Notes under the pieces: model-generated
Seen by the model: only the letters and a program-made list of their open reading frames with translations
The model's database searches: none
What the model was told of the DNA's origin: nothing
Assembly (NCBI GenBank): GCA_016280955.1
Contig: JAEEHV010000027.1
Location: forward strand, 1 to 54,493
Direction of reading: 5' to 3'
DNA length: 54,493 nucleotides
Origin: Candidatus Gastranaerophilales bacterium
Lineage (GTDB): Bacteria; Cyanobacteriota; Vampirovibrionia; Gastranaerophilales; Gastranaerophilaceae
Translations under genes and position numbers: made by a program
In this document: piece by piece, positions 45,242-54,462 of the stretch
Layout: each line of letters begins with the position of its first letter
How positions within the stretch are numbered: position 1 is the stretch's first letter

Positions 45242-45607
45242 ATGCAAATTTATTCTGTTAATAATTCCCAAAATTTTAAGGGACTTGATTATAAAAATGT
45301 TTTAGCTAACGATAAAACAATTATTGAAAAGGAATTGCCAAAGTTAAAGCAGTTTGGAGAAAAATATGATATCAAACTGACTTCATCTTTTTATGAAGTT
45401 CCTGATTTCGCAGCTATTGATATATCGGTAAGACCGCTAAAATCAGCTCTCAGCTTATGGCAGCGAATATTCGGACCAGTCGGTAAAGCAAGTTTTAAGA
45501 CTGGTGCAGAAAATAAAGAAAAAACTTTGTCCGATTCCGTAGAAAAAGCCATAGCCGATTATACCAACCAAAACAAATTAGGCGAACTGATTGATACGTT
45601 TGAATAA
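45242..45607 (+). CDS. small protein with N-terminal NFKG motif
   Basis: No family recognised. The 121-residue protein begins MQIYSVNNSQNFKG, which aligns without gaps to the start of the membrane protein at 16277 (both MQI, Val6, Ser9, NF at 11-12). The rest is a soluble alpha/beta region (LKQFGEKYDIKLTSSFYEVPD, IDISVRPLKSALSLWQRIFG). No signal peptide. It has AAAGG before the ATG and its own copy of the shared GCAAAA element. Confidence 0.75.
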   Translation: MQIYSVNNSQNFKGLDYKNVLANDKTIIEKELPKLKQFGEKYDIKLTSSFYEVPDFAAIDISVRPLKSALSLWQRIFGPVGKASFKTGAENKEKTLSDSVEKAIADYTNQNKLGELIDTFE

Positions 45608-45657
45608 TTAAGCAGAGGATTCTGAACCAATACTTTATAAATTCATTTTTTTAAATA

Positions 45658-45686
45658 GCAAAAATTTTTTTCACACTTTTTATATA
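45658..45686 (+). promoter_or_regulatory. shared GCAAAA / TATATA promoter-like element (gene at 45709)
   Basis: GCAAAA (45658-45663), 17-bp spacer with TTTTTTTCACACTTTT, TATATA (45681-45686), 51 bp before the ATG. The flank TTTAAATAGCAAAA closely matches the copy before the preceding gene. Confidence 0.55.
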
Positions 45687-45708
45687 TATTAAAAGCAGAG
45701 ATATTGTG

Positions 45709-48561
45709 ATGAAAATAAATAACATTAGTTTATACAGAATACCTGTTTGTTATAATGACAAAATACAGAAAAATAACACAAACAGAATAAATATAAATTT
45801 CCAGGGTACACCGAGGGTTGATAAGAGCATGGTGCGGTTTTACGAAGCCAATCTTGAACGATTCCCGGTTACCGTAAAAAACTTTTTGGACAGCTTAGCT
45901 GACAAATTTAAGTTTACCCCTCTTGAAGCCCAAAAAGAAGCTTATATCAGGCTTGAAAAAGCTAAAACCATTCAGGATGTATTGAATGATTTTCCGCAGG
46001 AAACATTATTTGATAATTTAAAACAATTACAGGATACAAAAGCTGCAGTCGGGTTACTTGCAATATACAGAGAATTTAAAGATTTATATGAAAACGGTAT
46101 CCTGAAAAGCGGTGAAGATTTATCTGTTTATCTTCTTAAAAAGATATTCCTTGAAGCAAAAACTCTGGATGAAATAAATAATGATATTGACAAAGACTTA
46201 AACGAGGATATCAGGACTGAATTTAAACGCAGATACCATGACAATGAATATATTTTAAGTTCTACCCTTAAATCACTGGGAATTAAACGGCCTGATACAG
46301 AATATCAAAACTCTCTCCGATTTACACGAGAAGGCTATTCTGACGATTTTGGCATAAAGATTTCACAAGGACAACTCAAATATTGGAACTCTTTAACTGA
46401 TGAACAAAAATTTGATATTTTGTCAAAACGATGCGAAGGTCGTGACAACTGGTGGAACAATTTAACTTATGACGAAAAACTTGAACTCGCTGCCGGTGTT
46501 GATTCTGAAGATGACCTTTACAAGAACTACAAAAGATTTGTAAGAGCAGGAAAAAAAGAAATCAGAGAAGGAAAATTTGAACAAACACTTGAAAGACCTG
46601 CAAAAAAAATCAAAATAGGAAATGCTAATTTAAAAGACAAAGATGTTTTTAATTTATGGTTCAGAAAAAATATAGAAAAATTTTATTCTTTGTTATCGGA
46701 AGCAGATAAAGATTCCGTACATATAAAACGTGTCAGAAAACTTGTACTCAGATGGCAGGAAATGACACCCGAAGAAAGAACCGAACTCATCAGTAAGATG
46801 AGGGAAGGTCGTGAGCCTTTAAGATATGCAATGATTGATACCTGGAATCATTCAAGAGTTTTAATAAGAGAATTGTCAGATTATTTAAAAGCACAGCAGA
46901 TTTTGAAACCTATAGATATGCTGTATGACACTCAGGAATTTAGTGAATTTCAATCTAAAGTCATGACTGAATTTTGGGCTGCACACAAGGATTTAGCCGA
47001 AGAATTCGGGAAAAATCTCAGATGGGCAATCTCAAGAGTTGAAACATCAATTCAGAGAGGGCAGTTTGAAGATTTAAAACAAGAGATAATGCGTGACAGA
47101 GCTTATCGGATTAAAATGCTTAACTGGGAAAAAGCAGCAGAAGAAAAAAAAGCCAAAGATGCTGAAATCGCCAAAGCAAAAGAAACTGAGATTGTTGAAA
47201 CAAAAGAAACAATAAAAACAAAAGAGCCAAAAGCTCCGGAAACAAATTATAAAGAAGAATTCAGAAAAGAATACAGGCTTAAATATAACAAAAACAATTA
47301 TTTACCGGAATCATATATAGATGATATTATTGATATGATGCTTGAAGATTTACCTCAGAGAACAATAGAAAAATTGATAAAAGCATACAAATCCGGCTCA
47401 AATATACCGGAAGAACTACTGAATGAAATAGAAGAAAAAGGCAGTAAACAGCTTATTTCAGCAAAAATAATCAGAAACCAAAGAGCATTAGAGGCTGCGA
47501 TTTCTAATGAACTGTGTTCAAAAGGTGCAAATCCTATATTCTTCGGAATGGATTCAATGTCTGTTAATAGTGCATACCTGAAACGCATGAAAGATAACCT
47601 GCCAAGAAAAAAAACACCTGATCCGCAGCGTGTCAAAAGATTGTATAACGAATATAAAAAAGATTTAACCGACAAAGAATTAAAGGATATCGTAAACCAT
47701 TTCTTTATTTTAAAAACCGATGATAATCTTGAAGAAAATGAAAAAATCATTGCAGATTATGTCTCATCATACGGAAAAACAGCCCTGATATTATTCTCTG
47801 ATAAGAGTGCCTTCTCTAATGATGTAAAAATACAGTTTAATGACAAGTTCCTCAGACTTATGCCCAAAAAGATGAAAGAATTTTGTATTCCGGCATTAAG
47901 CAACGGAGATGAGGTTATAGCAGAACAATTAATTAAAGAGATTAGGGGAAAAATCGCAAGAAGATTTGATTTTTTACCTGATGATGTTTTAAATACATAT
48001 ACACAGGAAGTTGCACAAACCATAAGAAATTACAGAGCTTCTGATGTTTCAAACAAAGATGATTATTCAATACAAAGTTTTATGGAAAAAATGTGTAAAA
48101 AGAGAACAAAAAATGATTATGAATTTTCCTCCTCATTTATAAAAATTCCAAAAGAGATCATGCCTAAAAACAGCAAAATAACAGTATTAGCGGCTGAACA
48201 GGCTCTTGCTGATGAATTATACAGAATTACGGGAAATGAAATTGTATTCGGACTTGAATTTGAAGAACTTTGTAATGCTTATGAGATGTTTTCCTTTATT
48301 AAAAATGATACTATGATAATTGCTAATATAGACAAAACTTTGGAACTGAAGGCAAATATCAAACCAAATAAAAATAAGGTTAGTGCAAAATACCGAGAAT
48401 ATATAAAAGAACTTAAGGACAGAGAAGAAGATATTTTTGACGAATACTCAATCAAAGACAGTGAAGAACTTGTTTATGCCCTCAATCCCGATGCTGAAAA
48501 TGAAGTAAGAGATAATTATATAAGAAATCGTATTAAAATGTATCAAATATTTAATACTTAA
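45709..48561 (+). CDS. large protein with N-terminal INFQG motif and W-LT-E repeats (950 aa)
   Basis: No named family. The N-terminus (MKINNISLYRIP..., then ININFQG at about 27-33) carries the NFxG motif further in than the other examples. The body is helical and charged, with a short repeat of the form W-x2-(L/M)-T-x2-E: YWNSLTDEQK (about 224), NWWNNLTYDEK (about 247) and RWQEMTPEERTEL (about 348). A Lys/Glu-rich linker follows at about 480-515. No signal peptide or membrane helix is seen. The ATG at 45709 is preceded by a GTG in frame; the ribosome site is weak. The last 11 bp overlap the convergent comEC. Confidence 0.75.
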   Translation: MKINNISLYRIPVCYNDKIQKNNTNRININFQGTPRVDKSMVRFYEANLERFPVTVKNFLDSLADKFKFTPLEAQKEAYIRLEKAKTIQDVLNDFPQETLFDNLKQLQDTKAAVGLLAIYREFKDLYENGILKSGEDLSVYLLKKIFLEAKTLDEINNDIDKDLNEDIRTEFKRRYHDNEYILSSTLKSLGIKRPDTEYQNSLRFTREGYSDDFGIKISQGQLKYWNSLTDEQKFDILSKRCEGRDNWWNNLTYDEKLELAAGVDSEDDLYKNYKRFVRAGKKEIREGKFEQTLERPAKKIKIGNANLKDKDVFNLWFRKNIEKFYSLLSEADKDSVHIKRVRKLVLRWQEMTPEERTELISKMREGREPLRYAMIDTWNHSRVLIRELSDYLKAQQILKPIDMLYDTQEFSEFQSKVMTEFWAAHKDLAEEFGKNLRWAISRVETSIQRGQFEDLKQEIMRDRAYRIKMLNWEKAAEEKKAKDAEIAKAKETEIVETKETIKTKEPKAPETNYKEEFRKEYRLKYNKNNYLPESYIDDIIDMMLEDLPQRTIEKLIKAYKSGSNIPEELLNEIEEKGSKQLISAKIIRNQRALEAAISNELCSKGANPIFFGMDSMSVNSAYLKRMKDNLPRKKTPDPQRVKRLYNEYKKDLTDKELKDIVNHFFILKTDDNLEENEKIIADYVSSYGKTALILFSDKSAFSNDVKIQFNDKFLRLMPKKMKEFCIPALSNGDEVIAEQLIKEIRGKIARRFDFLPDDVLNTYTQEVAQTIRNYRASDVSNKDDYSIQSFMEKMCKKRTKNDYEFSSSFIKIPKEIMPKNSKITVLAAEQALADELYRITGNEIVFGLEFEELCNAYEMFSFIKNDTMIIANIDKTLELKANIKPNKNKVSAKYREYIKELKDREEDIFDEYSIKDSEELVYALNPDAENEVRDNYIRNRIKMYQIFNT

Positions 48562-50977
48562 AAATACTTACATATTTTTTCTTTTTCGGATTATAGGTTG
48601 TTATTTTATAATTCTCAGGATTTACGATTATTTTTATTGAGTTGTTAATATCGGTTCTTAAAATTTTTGAATTTCTTAAGGTTTCAAGTGTATAAACCGA
48701 AGGGTGTCCGAACTTGTTTTCACCTGTCGAAATAATCGAGTATTCGGGATTAAGGTATTCTGCCATCTCTTTATTAACAACACCTGCCGCACCATGATGT
48801 CCGACTTTTAATACCGTTATATTTTGCGGTAATTTGGATTTTAGTTTATTAAATGTTTCAATTCCTGCATCACCTGTAAATAACATTTTAAATTTGCCAT
48901 ACTCAACCAAAGTAATTATTGAACTCTCATTATCCCCAACACCTGCGACATCACTTATCAGTTCGTTAGTAATTTTAAGCCCGCCGTTTTCATAAACAGT
49001 CTGACCGCTTTCAGCCTGTATAATATCGACTCCGTTTTCTTTAGAATTAATATAAATCTCTTTTGCTGCGCCTGAAGAATGATTGGTCGAATTTACAAAG
49101 ATTTTTCCGACAGACATGCTCTTTATTAAATCTACCGCACCGCCCGAATGGTCGTTATCAAAATGTGTAATAATTATTGAATCAATATTTTTAATTCCCG
49201 TATCTTTAAAATATTTAAGCATAATTATCTCAGCCTGTGATTTGCCGCCATTATATCCGCTTTTTCCCGTATCAATCAATATGTATTTATTATCAGGTGT
49301 TTTAATCATAAATGCATCTGCATTTCCGACATCAAATGCTGTTATCTCAAGGTTTTTATTCGGAAATGAAATTGTTGAAAATATCAGAACAACCACTAAA
49401 AACGGCAACAAAAACTTCACGTATTTAAAGAATTTTTCACGAAATTCTTTACCTAATAAAAGAGTTATATTAATCAGAATCAAATAGTACAACACTATTT
49501 GAAATGCACTCGGATGAACGGTTTGCAGTGAAGAATTAGGAAGATTACCCCAAAAATCGGAGACATTTACCAAAATTGATATTAACGGATTTAAAACAAA
49601 ATCAAAGCATTTACATATAAAATGAGAAATCGGAGCAATAATTGATAACAGAGAACTTATAAACCCTCCGAAACTTATTACTGAAAGAATCGGAACACTC
49701 ATTATATTAGCAAAAACAGAATAAATGCTTATGTTATTAAAATAAAAAAGCTGAATCGGGATTACCCATAACTGAGCTATTACAGGAATACTGACAGTAC
49801 CTGTTAACCAATTTAATATAGAGTTTTTGCTTTGTATTATATACGGTGTCGTTAATACAAGTCCAAAAGTTACAATAAAAGATAATTGAAAACCGACATC
49901 ATTAATATACATTGGATTATAAATAAGCATAAGAACTGCCACAAATGAGAGCAGCGCAATATTATTTGCATCTCTGTCTATAAGTTTACCTATAAGTACA
50001 AACAATAACATCAGTGCAGCTCTCAAAACTGATGCACCCAACCCTGTCATAAACACATAAGCTGTGACTGCCAAAATACAAAAACCTATATTAAGTTTGA
50101 AAGGTACACGGAAAAAATTGAGAATTAAAAAGAAAAAAGAATATATAAAAGCGACATTCATACCGGAAGCTGCCAATATATGCAGCAATCCTGAATTTAC
50201 AAAAGATTCTTTTATATTCTTGGGCGGAGAAACCGCATCGTCACCGAAAATAATTCCGCCTAATATCTCAAGATTAGGAGAACTCAGATAATTTGAATGA
50301 ATATTGAGAATCTTTTCCCTGTAATTATTAATACTCTGCAAAAGTTTTTCCCGGTTTGCAGGTTTAGTATCAATTTTTGCATAGCAAGGCTCGTCTGAAT
50401 CTCGCATTGAATACGGATTCCTGCCGTAAAATACAGCATAAGTGCTGAAGTTTTTAAGATAATTTCCGTAATCAAACTGAAACGGATTCCCGGCTTTAAA
50501 CGGTGCAGACAACCTTCCCCGTATCATATATGAGTCATAAATATTAAACTTCTCTTTTGAACTTAATGACACCAGTATTTTTTCGTTACTGAAGTTTTTA
50601 ACAGTTCCGTCATACTCAATTTTATTAACTCCAAAGAAAAACTGTACTTTGTCATTATCTTTCACCTGAGGAATTGACAGTATTTTACCGTAAATGACGG
50701 AATTTACCGGTGCCAGATTTAAAAGTTCATCAGTATTTTTGATTCTGAAAGATGTATTTGCAATTCCGAAATAAAAAATCAATGCCCAGATTAATATAAT
50801 TTTTAACGGGAAATAATTTTTTATACAACTCAAAATTAATAATATCGTTAACAAAAATGCAAACAGAACAGTATGACCGCTTAATGCTCCGTATAGTGAA
50901 AAAATATAAATTCCTGCTGATACAAACATCACAAGATTTTTGTTTTGATAAATTTGCGAACAGATATCTCTCAACAT
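48551..50977 (-). CDS. comEC: DNA-uptake channel ComEC/Rec2
   Basis: The 808-residue protein is complete. It has N-terminal membrane helices and a soluble DUF4131-like region (PVNSVIYGKILSIPQV), the competence domain (GLLHILAASGMNVAFIYSFF, GLGASVLRAALMLLFVL), and a C-terminal metallo-beta-lactamase-type nuclease domain (FDVGNADAFMI, THFDNDHSGG at about 605, KVGHHGA). It forms the pore for single-stranded DNA entry in natural transformation. No other com gene is nearby. There is no ribosome site; a -10 box 6 bp before the ATG suggests a leaderless mRNA. Confidence 0.95.
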   Translation of the reverse strand: MLRDICSQIYQNKNLVMFVSAGIYIFSLYGALSGHTVLFAFLLTILLILSCIKNYFPLKIILIWALIFYFGIANTSFRIKNTDELLNLAPVNSVIYGKILSIPQVKDNDKVQFFFGVNKIEYDGTVKNFSNEKILVSLSSKEKFNIYDSYMIRGRLSAPFKAGNPFQFDYGNYLKNFSTYAVFYGRNPYSMRDSDEPCYAKIDTKPANREKLLQSINNYREKILNIHSNYLSSPNLEILGGIIFGDDAVSPPKNIKESFVNSGLLHILAASGMNVAFIYSFFFLILNFFRVPFKLNIGFCILAVTAYVFMTGLGASVLRAALMLLFVLIGKLIDRDANNIALLSFVAVLMLIYNPMYINDVGFQLSFIVTFGLVLTTPYIIQSKNSILNWLTGTVSIPVIAQLWVIPIQLFYFNNISIYSVFANIMSVPILSVISFGGFISSLLSIIAPISHFICKCFDFVLNPLISILVNVSDFWGNLPNSSLQTVHPSAFQIVLYYLILINITLLLGKEFREKFFKYVKFLLPFLVVVLIFSTISFPNKNLEITAFDVGNADAFMIKTPDNKYILIDTGKSGYNGGKSQAEIIMLKYFKDTGIKNIDSIIITHFDNDHSGGAVDLIKSMSVGKIFVNSTNHSSGAAKEIYINSKENGVDIIQAESGQTVYENGGLKITNELISDVAGVGDNESSIITLVEYGKFKMLFTGDAGIETFNKLKSKLPQNITVLKVGHHGAAGVVNKEMAEYLNPEYSIISTGENKFGHPSVYTLETLRNSKILRTDINNSIKIIVNPENYKITTYNPKKKKYVSIFKY

Positions 50978-50983
50978 AGAATA

Positions 50984-51012
50984 ATTTTAGCATGACATAA
51001 ATTGACTTTAAA
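50984..51012 (-). promoter_or_regulatory. leaderless promoter of comEC
   Basis: Minus strand: -35-like TTTAAA (51007-51012), 17 bp ending TGC, TAAAAT (50984-50989), 6 bp, then ATG (50977). Its -35 region abuts the -35 of the divergent promoter at 51002-51030. Confidence 0.55.
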
Positions 51013-51030
51013 ATAATAGTAAGATAATAA
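51002..51030 (+). promoter_or_regulatory. sigma-70-type promoter of the TPR membrane protein gene
   Basis: TTGACT (51002-51007), 17-bp spacer, TAATAA (51025-51030), giving a short leader with AGGAG before the ATG at 51050. Confidence 0.6.
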
Positions 51031-51049
51031 TATAAACAGGAGAACATAT

Positions 51050-51895
51050 ATGCAAACGAATGTCATTATTATAATAATCATTGCCTTTTTAACACTCAGT
51101 GCAATGTTTGGTGATACAAATACTTCTTTTTTCCCGGGTATTACAAAAATGAATATTATAATATACGGTATCTTCGGTATAATATTTTGTTATGGCTACG
51201 GTTATATTCCTAAAACAGAACAGGGAAGCAAATATAAGATATATTTCTTTATCGGATTTTTATCAATACTCATTGCAATACTTATATATGCATATATTCC
51301 GCCAATATTAAATGAAACAGAAAAAGAATACATGGTGCATTTTAATGACGGATATTCACTCTATCAAGACTCAAGATACGAAGAAGCACTCGAGGAATTA
51401 AGAAAAGCCGAAAACATCTATAAAGAAGACTCTGAATTATATATTTATAAAGCATACTGCTATAAACAATTAAAACAATATGATAAAGCTTCGGAAAATG
51501 CAAAAGAAGCATTAAAACATCCTGACAGTAAATCGATTTATAAAAAAGCCAATAATTTTAAACTTATAAATTTAAATAATGATATAAGTGCATATAATGT
51601 TATCGGTAAAGCTGCCATCAAAATGAAAAATTACGAGGAAGCAAAAAGTGCATACACTTATATAATTGAACATACAACATACAAATTTACTGATGCATTT
51701 TTATATCGGGGAATCTGTGAATATTATCTGAATCAAAAACAAGCTGCATTAGAAGATTTTGAAAAACAAACCAAAATAATTAACGATTATTTATATGAAC
51801 AATCTACAACCGAGTATCCTGCTCAATATCCGCAATTTACTGAAAAAGACAGAGAAAATGTTATGGGTTGGATTAGAGCAACCGCCAGATTGTAA
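51050..51895 (+). CDS. membrane protein with TPR repeats
   Basis: The 281-residue protein has about three hydrophobic helices in the first 85 residues (VIIIIIIAFLTLSAMFG, IIIYGIFGIIFCYGYGY, FFIGFLSILIAILIYAYI). About four TPR-like units follow (YEEALEELRKAENIY, YDKASENAKEALKHP, YEEAKSAYTYIIEHT, QAALEDFEKQTKII). It should be anchored in the inner membrane with a TPR domain for protein binding. CAGGAG precedes the ATG. It converges on infB with 2 bp between stops. Function unknown. Confidence 0.85.
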   Translation: MQTNVIIIIIIAFLTLSAMFGDTNTSFFPGITKMNIIIYGIFGIIFCYGYGYIPKTEQGSKYKIYFFIGFLSILIAILIYAYIPPILNETEKEYMVHFNDGYSLYQDSRYEEALEELRKAENIYKEDSELYIYKAYCYKQLKQYDKASENAKEALKHPDSKSIYKKANNFKLINLNNDISAYNVIGKAAIKMKNYEEAKSAYTYIIEHTTYKFTDAFLYRGICEYYLNQKQAALEDFEKQTKIINDYLYEQSTTEYPAQYPQFTEKDRENVMGWIRATARL

Positions 51896-51897
51896 AA

Positions 51898-54462
51898 CTA
51901 TACTAATTCGGTTTTTTCAATTTCTTCAGTTGTAGTAAATTTAACTATATCGCCTTCCGCAATATCATTAAACTTAACAAATGAAAGACCGCATTCAAAT
52001 CCTTGTGCAACTTCCTTAACGTCATCTTTGAAACGTTTAAGCTGGTCGATAGCACCTTTAAATATTTCAACACCGTCTCGGTAGATTGCTGCTGTATCGT
52101 TTCTGTTGATTTTACCCTCCGTAACATAGCAGCCTGCAATCTTCTGAGTCTTACCGATAGTGAAGATTTGTCTGATTTCGACTTCACCTGTCTGAACTTC
52201 TTTAACCTCAGGAGAAAGAAGTGAAATCATTGTATGTTCAATATCTTCTAAGATTTGATAAATAATATCGTATTTCTTGATTGTTACACCTTCTCTTTCG
52301 GCTGCTGCAAGGGCATTTGCATCTTCCTTAACAGTGAAGCCCAAGATTAATGCATTAGAAGCGGAAGCAAGCATGACATCTGCTTCTGATATATCACCGA
52401 CACCAACGTGAATAATTTTGGTAACAATCTCTTTTGATTCAAACTGGGCAATAGCTTGTGATACAGCCTCTGCTGAACCGTGAGTGTTAGCTTTGATAAT
52501 AAGATTGAGGTGCGGAACATCATCCTCAGCAGCACCGGCTTCTCTTCTCATGTGAGCCGGAAGCATTGCCTCTAAACGTCTGTCACGTTCTTTTTCTTTT
52601 CTCTTATCAACAATAGCTTTCATTTCTTTTTCGTTTTGAACAACTTCAAAATAATCGCCTGCATTCGGAACTTCCGTTAAACCTAAAATCTCAACAGGAG
52701 TTGAAGGTTCTGCCTTAACAATCCTTTCACCCGAGTCGGAAAGCAAAGCACGAACTCTGCCGCAAGCAGTTCCTACAACAACACAGTTACCGGCTCTTAA
52801 TGTACCGTTTTGTACAAGCAGTGTTGCTACAGGACCTTTACCTTTATCTAAGTTTGCTTCAATAACAACACCTGATGCGTTAGCTTTCGGATTAGCCTTG
52901 AGGTCTTGAACTTCCGCAACAAGCAGGATATATTCTAATAATTCATCAATACCGTCACCCATCAAAGCTGAAACATTTACAGTAATTGTTTCACCACCCC
53001 ATGCTTCAGGAACAAGTCCGTGTTCCGTTAATTGCTGAAGAACTCTGTCAGGATTTGCACCCGGCTTATCACACTTGTTAACGGCTACAATAATCGGAAC
53101 ATCTGCAGCTTTTGCGTGGTTTATTGCTTCAATAGTCTGAGGCATTATACCGTCATCTGCAGCAACAACAAGAATTGCAATATCCGTTGCTTTAGCACCT
53201 CTTGCACGCATTTCCGTAAATGCTTCGTGACCGGGGGTATCAACAAAAACGATTTTCTTTTCGTGCTTGTTATCAAGATAAACCGTATAAGCACCGATTG
53301 ACTGTGTAATACCGCCGACTTCCGTTGCAACAATTTTGTGTTTTGAAGCACGAATACTGTCTAATAATGTTGTTTTACCGTGGTCAACGTGTCCCATAAT
53401 TGAAACAACAGGAGCACGCTTTTTAAGAAGTTTTTTATCGACTTCGGTTAGAGCTTTTTGCTTCTGCTCTTTTTCCATTTCTTCTTCAATAAACGCATCA
53501 AAATCTTCTTCAAGAACTTCAAGCTCATATTCTGCACAGACTTTTTTGATTGTATCAACATCAATCAGCTGGTTGACTGTTGCCATAACACCTTGGAACA
53601 TCAAAAACTTAACAATTTCAGCCGGTGTTTTCTGAATCTTATCGGCAAGCTCCTGAATTGTCATTGCCTGATTTACTACAAGCGATTTAACTTCTTCTAC
53701 AGCTTCCTCTTTGTGAGTTTTCTTTTTGTGCTTCTGAGCGGCTGCTTTTTCAAGAGAAATCATTTCCTGATCTTCTTTTTTGGAATTATAGTCTTTATCC
53801 TTCTTTTTGCCGCCGTCATTACGTTTTTTTGAAGAAGGTCCGCCTTTTCCTTCATATATTTCCTGCGGAATAATTCTGCGTTCTATAAGTTTTTTATCTC
53901 CGGAAGGTTTGAACGGTTTTCTGTCACCTTTATCTTCCGGCTTTCCGTCACGGTTTTTGTTTTTGTCAGCTGCAGCAACATTATTTTGGCTCGGAGCTTT
54001 TCTTACTATTTCGATTCGTGACTGATTTTTATATTCAATCTTTGTTCTTTCAATTCTTACCTGAGGCTTTTCGGCTTTTTTTATTAACGGAGCTTCTTTT
54101 TTCTCCGGTTCTTCTTGCTTTTCTGCCTTCTCAGGCTTTTCAATTTTTTCTATTTTAGGATTTTTTTGGACTCTTTGGACTCTTTCAATTTGCGGGGCTG
54201 TCGGTTTTACTATTTTCTTTTGAGGTTCTTCAGGGACTTCTTCCGTAGTTGTTTTAGCTTTTTTAACAATAAATGCTTTTGGTTTTGCACCTGTTTTTTG
54301 TGTTCCGTATCCCAAATGTTCTTTGAGTTTGCGAATTTGTGACGGTGTAACCGTATTTGAATGAGATTTTACTATAATATCAATCTCTGCAAATTTTTCT
54401 ATAATTTCTTTACTTGTTTTCCCTAGTTCTTTTGCTAATTCACTAACTCTTAAGCTGTCCAT
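51898..54462 (-). CDS. infB: translation initiation factor IF-2
   Basis: The 854-residue protein is complete. It has the N-terminal IF2N fold (LRVSELAKELGKTSKEIIEKF), a long Lys/Glu/Pro-rich linker, a second IF2N module (MTIQELADKIQKTPAEIVKF), then the G domain with SIMGHVDHGKTTLLD (about 357), DTPGHEAF and NKCDKP. Domains II-IV follow. It places initiator tRNA on the 30S subunit. AAGGA lies upstream of the ATG. A short open frame upstream overlaps its start by 20 bp, as expected in the nusA-infB region. Confidence 0.98.
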   Translation of the reverse strand: MDSLRVSELAKELGKTSKEIIEKFAEIDIIVKSHSNTVTPSQIRKLKEHLGYGTQKTGAKPKAFIVKKAKTTTEEVPEEPQKKIVKPTAPQIERVQRVQKNPKIEKIEKPEKAEKQEEPEKKEAPLIKKAEKPQVRIERTKIEYKNQSRIEIVRKAPSQNNVAAADKNKNRDGKPEDKGDRKPFKPSGDKKLIERRIIPQEIYEGKGGPSSKKRNDGGKKKDKDYNSKKEDQEMISLEKAAAQKHKKKTHKEEAVEEVKSLVVNQAMTIQELADKIQKTPAEIVKFLMFQGVMATVNQLIDVDTIKKVCAEYELEVLEEDFDAFIEEEMEKEQKQKALTEVDKKLLKKRAPVVSIMGHVDHGKTTLLDSIRASKHKIVATEVGGITQSIGAYTVYLDNKHEKKIVFVDTPGHEAFTEMRARGAKATDIAILVVAADDGIMPQTIEAINHAKAADVPIIVAVNKCDKPGANPDRVLQQLTEHGLVPEAWGGETITVNVSALMGDGIDELLEYILLVAEVQDLKANPKANASGVVIEANLDKGKGPVATLLVQNGTLRAGNCVVVGTACGRVRALLSDSGERIVKAEPSTPVEILGLTEVPNAGDYFEVVQNEKEMKAIVDKRKEKERDRRLEAMLPAHMRREAGAAEDDVPHLNLIIKANTHGSAEAVSQAIAQFESKEIVTKIIHVGVGDISEADVMLASASNALILGFTVKEDANALAAAEREGVTIKKYDIIYQILEDIEHTMISLLSPEVKEVQTGEVEIRQIFTIGKTQKIAGCYVTEGKINRNDTAAIYRDGVEIFKGAIDQLKRFKDDVKEVAQGFECGLSFVKFNDIAEGDIVKFTTTEEIEKTELV

